Of a stretch of DNA of 64,000 nucleotides, positions 55,145 through 64,000 are shown piece by piece. The stretch covers positions 2,226,501 through 2,290,500 of the forward strand of contig NC_041786.1 of NCBI RefSeq assembly GCF_900090045.1, read 5' to 3'. The notes beneath the pieces were generated by a model that ran no database searches, had not been told where the DNA came from, and worked only from the letters and a program-made list of their open reading frames with translations. The position numbers and the translations under genes were made by a program. The DNA comes from Plasmodium malariae. Taxonomy: Eukaryota; Apicomplexa; Aconoidasida; Haemosporida; Plasmodiidae. How positions within the stretch are numbered: the first letter of the stretch is position 1; the number at the start of each line of letters is the position of its first letter.

Positions 55145-56871
55145 TTTTATATATAACATACGTGTACATACATATTACACAAATTTTACATAAATATATA
55201 TATATATATATATATGTTGATATATATTATATACATATTACATATATATTGTATATATATATATACATATGTTGATATATATTACATACATATTACATAT
55301 ATATATGAAAAAATGAAAAAAAAATAGATGAAACTTTGATTTTGTATAGAATTAAAATATGATTAAAACATATATAGCTCGCAGAACACGAGAAAAATTA
55401 AATTTTCACAATAATTCATAACATTGTAAAGTTTTTATTCTTTTGCTTATTTCCTGTTTTATTTTATAAATATTCTACTAAAGTATAGCTATACATGACT
55501 GTTTTGTGTAATTTTCTCTTTAAAATTGCTCATTCAAAATGGGAAATAAATAATTCATAATTTATATTCGATACATAATGAAGATGTTTTATTTGTTTAT
55601 TTATTTTATTTTATTTTATTTAATTTAATTTTTTTTTTTCTGAATATTTTTAAAATAATATTTTTTTATAGAAAACTTTTTTGTTCGTGTTTTCAACTGA
55701 GATTGGTATTTTTGATGACACATTATTTCGGATATCCTACTGTTCTATTTTTTTTTATTTTTTTCGAAAGTCATTATTTTTTTCATTTTATTTTCTGTGC
55801 ACGAGGAATTAATGTGTTTCACATAATTTTTATAAATCTATAATACATCTTTGCAGCATATAAACTTTTCTCAATACGTGCCTTAATTTTCTGGTTAAAA
55901 TTTTTTTTTAATTTCTTCCATCAGTGGCGCATATAATAGTATATTGTTCATCGTAAGCCCCATAAAAATTTTGATATGTTAAAATGAAAATTTTAAATTT
56001 TATCAACGTTACAAATATGCACAGACACAAATAATTAAAGTGTAAGTAAAACAAAAAAAAAAAAAAAAAAAAAAAATTAAAAGCAAAATAGAACAAAATG
56101 TGAAAGTTTGAGGAAATATTTGCAAATATGCCTCTTCCACCTTTTTGTTATTAATAATTATTACTAATATTTCATTTTGTTTATCACATACACTCATTTC
56201 CATACACATATCTGCATACGTTTCGCATGTTTACATTTTAGTAAAGATTTAAAATGTTTAGCCATAATAATATTCTAAGAGTTTTCAAAAAGTCTTTGCA
56301 TTTTAACCACAATTACAGAGAAGAAAAACAAATGTGTGTGAATATGTATATGTATGTATATATATGTTTGTGTATGTGAAAACTTTAGCAGTTAAGCAAG
56401 ACGAGATTTTTTTTTTTTTTTTAAATATAAAAATATGCGTATTAATTTTAGCCTTTAGTTTAGTAGTTATTCGAATATAGTTTTTATCGTAGTTATTATT
56501 TTAGTCTCTTTTTTTTAATATTTAATTTATTATGCTTCTTTGTAATGTACTACGCTGCATTTAGTTTATTATATAATTTTTTTTAAAATCCGTATCATAC
56601 ATTCGTTTATACTACAACGTTTATATATTTAGAGGTTAATTCTGTACTTCAAAATTTCTCTAGTGTACTCATTTTAGCTTCATTACGGTAATTGTGTTTA
56701 GGGTGAATTAAATATGATGCATTTTGCATAAATGGGTTATATGACGTAACGTTTTGCAAAACATTTCTTAGAACATTTAGAAGAAAATATATCCGTATGA
56801 AACTTTGCACTGTTGCAACCCCGATTACTTCTTACTATTTTTTTGCATTATTGTCATTACTTTCAGTTAGC
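55145..56871. other. Divergent region between the 495-residue gene and VPS4, with unresolved small coding pieces
   Basis: (AT)n and ATGTTGATATATATTACAT-like duplications lie at 55195-55305. On minus, several protein-like short frames succeed one another. MAKHFKSLLKCKHAKRMQIC near 56263-56204 ends at a GTATGG donor. MEMSVCDKQNEIL starts at 56203. The broken frame at 55963-55819 is listed separately. MCHQKYQSQLKTRTKKF covers 55723-55625. They may be exons of one small gene, but I could not find a join that satisfies both sites and phase throughout. Confidence 0.35.
55819..55963 (-). pseudogene. Small coding-like frame (about 47 residues) broken by a 9-A run
   Basis: The frame opens with MGLTMNNILLYAPLMEEIKK, then stops right after a run of nine A (minus strand, near 55901-55909). 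Immediately beyond, the next frame is open as KIKARIEKSLYAAKMYYRF and ends at a TGA. One base fewer in the run would make a single open frame. A sequencing or assembly indel in the homopolymer, a true inactivating mutation, or exons misread as one piece are all possible. An acceptor-like AACCAG just before the second part supports the splice alternative. No family recognised. Confidence 0.35.
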
Positions 56872-58176
56872 ATGGATTCGGAAGAGTCAATTAATCTAGC
56901 CGTAAAATTCGCGAAGGAGGCGGTTATAGAGGATGAAAAGAAAAATTATAAAGAGGCCCTAAATTTATATATACAAAGTTTACAATACTTTAATTTTTTT
57001 TGCAAATATGAAAAGAATTCGAATATTAGAGAGTTAATTTTAAAAAAAATGCAAATTTACATGACTCGAGCTGAGAATTTAAAAGAAATGCTTAATAAGA
57101 AAGAAACGATTGAAACAAAAGAAAAGGTGAGTAGTTCCGAAGAAGTAAAAGAAAATATGAAAAAACAAATAAAAGATTTTATATTGAATAAAGATAAGAA
57201 TGTCAAATGGTCAGACGTTTGTGGGTTAGATACAGCTAAAGAAGTACTAAAAGAAGCAATAATTTTCCCCTTAAAATTTCCAAAATTATTTAATTCATCG
57301 ACATTACCATATAAAGGTATCTTGTTATATGGTCCACCAGGAACAGGAAAAACGTTCTTAGCCTTAGCTTGTTCAAATGAATGTAACATGAATTTTTTTA
57401 ATGTATCGTCGTCTGATTTAGTAAGTAAATATCAAGGGGAAAGTGAAAAATATATTAAATGTTTATTCGATACAGCTAAAGAACATGCACCAGCAATCAT
57501 TTTTATTGATGAAATTGATTCTTTATGTGGGTCAAGAACTGACGGTGAAAACGAATCCACAAGGAGAATAAAAACAGAATTTTTAATAAATATGAGTGGA
57601 TTGAATAATTATAAAAACAATGTTATAGTTATGGGTGCTACTAACACTCCCTGGTCTTTAGATAGCGGTTTTAGGAGAAGGTTTGAAAAAAGAATTTACA
57701 TTCCCCTTCCAAACTTATATGCGAGAATGAAACTATTTGAAAAATATGTAAATAACACTGAGAACAAGGATCAAATGGAGGGTAAAAACGCTGGAGCATA
57801 TACCAGCACAAGTAATATAGGAAAAGAAGACATTAGATATTTTGCAACATTAACTGAAAATTACACTGGCGCTGATATTGATATTATTTGTAGGGACGCT
57901 GTATATATGCCAGTAAAGAAATGTCTCCTTTCCAAGTTTTTTAAACAAGTTAAAAAGAATAATAAAATTTTTTATACTCCTTGTTCTCCTGGAGACCCTG
58001 ATACAACAAAAGTGGAAAAGAACGTGATGAGTTTAAATGAAAGCGAACTGTTATTGCCTCCTTTAAGTGTACAAGATTTTAAAACTGCCATATCAAATGC
58101 TAAGCCTTCTTTGTCTGTAGATGATTTAAACAAATATGAAGAATGGACTAAGCAGTATGGAATGAATGGTACATAA
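56872..58176 (+). CDS. VPS4: VPS4-like AAA ATPase (ESCRT-III disassembly)
   Basis: Predicted AAA ATPase that disassembles ESCRT-III filaments in multivesicular-body and membrane-scission events on endosomal membranes. The ATG at 56872 gives 434 residues, matching the usual VPS4 size; an upstream ATG at 56797 would add 25 hydrophobic residues unlike the family. An N-terminal MIT domain (about 4-78) reads INLAVKFAKEAVIEDEKKNY and then EALNLYIQSLQYF. The AAA core has Walker A GPPGTGKT (154-161), Walker B IIFIDEID (209-216, Glu214), and the arginine-finger region GFRRRFEKRIYIPLP (R268-R270). The C-terminal helix VQDFKTAISNAKPSLSVDDL, then KYEEW and YGMNGT, is diagnostic for VPS4 over katanin or fidgetin. 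The beta-domain insert is present. No intron seen. Confidence 0.9.
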   Translation: MDSEESINLAVKFAKEAVIEDEKKNYKEALNLYIQSLQYFNFFCKYEKNSNIRELILKKMQIYMTRAENLKEMLNKKETIETKEKVSSSEEVKENMKKQIKDFILNKDKNVKWSDVCGLDTAKEVLKEAIIFPLKFPKLFNSSTLPYKGILLYGPPGTGKTFLALACSNECNMNFFNVSSSDLVSKYQGESEKYIKCLFDTAKEHAPAIIFIDEIDSLCGSRTDGENESTRRIKTEFLINMSGLNNYKNNVIVMGATNTPWSLDSGFRRRFEKRIYIPLPNLYARMKLFEKYVNNTENKDQMEGKNAGAYTSTSNIGKEDIRYFATLTENYTGADIDIICRDAVYMPVKKCLLSKFFKQVKKNNKIFYTPCSPGDPDTTKVEKNVMSLNESELLLPPLSVQDFKTAISNAKPSLSVDDLNKYEEWTKQYGMNGT

Positions 58177-59165
58177 TGGGATTCTAGTTACGTATAAGAG
58201 AAAATTTTGTGTTTTACAGAGTGTTTTTTTTTTCCCCTTCCCCTATTTTTGTCATTTATTTAAAACTTTGGAAGTTATTAAGAGATTTATTACATATATG
58301 TTATAATTTATTCATATGCAAAAGTCTATATATATGTATGTAACTAACGCGTGCTTCTTTGCTCTTGTTCTGCTCTTTTTATCGTACCTCAAGAGAGCAG
58401 TGGAAGTGCCTACATTTTATTTACAGTTATATGTTTATTCATTATTATGTTATCATTTTGTTTCTTCATTTTCATATTCTTGAGTAGGATATGGATGACA
58501 GAAGTTTGTTGCTTAGCACAAAAGATATACCTTTTTTAAATGGAACGATAATTATATTTTTTTTTTTTTTTTTTTTTAAGTAAAATTCCATGTAAAATTA
58601 TAATTTTTTTGTATCTTTTTTTGTACCTAACATGCCCAAAGGCATACTTAAGACCTATTAGGGATTTTTCATAATTGCGCTAAATCAGAAATAGCACTTT
58701 TACAATAAAATACTCTAAACGTTAGGGTTTCTAACTTAGTAAAGGATAACATAAAGTTAACAAGTAAAAAACAGGAATATTTTTTCATTTATTTACCAAC
58801 ACAGGAGTATTACTAAAAAGTGGTAATTATTTTATATACAAAAAGTTTTGGCAAAATGTTTTTTCGAATTTAAAAATAACAAAAAAATGGAAAAGGTTAT
58901 CACGGTATTTTGAAAAGTAGGCTTGCCCGAATTATTATGGTATTCATGAATAACGTGAAGAATACATGTACATGCAAGCATATTCACACAAATACATACA
59001 TACATATATACACGTACATATATATATACACATACATATATATATATATATATATGTATCTATGTACATGTACACCGTAAGAAACCCCATCCGGAGATGC
59101 AAATCTCGTTTCTAAAGAACGTTTTTCCTAATAGGAAATTACTGAAAAGGAGAAAATTGAAAAAT
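58177..59165. other. Convergent 3' region between VPS4 and the RIC1-like gene
   Basis: A less AT-rich island at 58340-58540 is open in three frames. On plus, a 63-codon frame without ATG contains a clear hydrophobic helix (58351-58539), and a second plus frame begins at an ATG (58338) and runs 48 codons. On minus, a 41-codon frame ends near a GTAAAT site. I could not decide among them. Another island near 58635-58760 has small minus frames with a possible 59-base intron. (CA/TA)n runs lie at 58980-59055. Confidence 0.35.

Positions 59166-64000
<4,835 letters not shown>

Overview
This window is a piece of a Plasmodium nuclear chromosome. It is extremely AT-rich, its intergenic DNA is full of (AT)n runs and poly(dA:dT) tracts, and its proteins carry Asn/Asp/Lys-rich inserts. 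It also holds recognisable apicomplexan genes: a falcipain-1 type cysteine protease, aminodeoxychorismate lyase (ADCL), VPS4 and SAS4. As far as I recall, falcipain-1, ADCL and VPS4 also lie close together on P. falciparum chromosome 14, so this looks like the syntenic block of another species. I could not fix the species. Nothing suggests a mobile element, prophage, CRISPR array, subtelomeric gene family, tRNA or rRNA.

Layout, left to right. A first exon of a minus-strand gene leaves the window at its left edge. Then come RPC5 (RNA polymerase III subunit, +), exonuclease V (+), a Pcf11-like zinc-finger protein (-), SAS4/CPAP (-, three exons), ADCL (+), a membrane-anchored alpha/beta hydrolase (+, three exons), a two-exon 109-residue membrane protein (-), a 58-residue PET117-like COX assembly factor (-), falcipain-1 (-), and two uncertain intron-bearing small genes (+). 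They are followed by a 3281-residue TPR-like protein (-), an acidic coiled-coil protein (+), NOC1/MAK21 (-), a 50-residue small gene (-), a two-exon 495-residue protein of unknown function (-), VPS4 (+), and a RIC1-like protein (-) whose 5' part lies beyond the right edge.

The genes do not form one pathway. They cover transcription and RNA processing (RPC5, Pcf11-like), ribosome assembly (NOC1), DNA repair (EXO5), centriole or basal-body assembly (SAS4), folate synthesis (ADCL), mitochondrial respiratory-chain assembly (PET117-like), proteolysis (falcipain-1) and membrane traffic (VPS4, RIC1-like).

The main new results are gene parts that plain ORF calling misses. These are the third exon of the hydrolase, which carries its missing catalytic His; two short exons that complete the SAS4 G-box; the final exon of the 495-residue protein; a two-exon membrane protein; the PET117-like gene; a 50-residue gene; and a small open frame broken by a 9-A run. 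I worked out all exon joins by hand from GT-AG sites and reading phase. None has been tested against transcripts.
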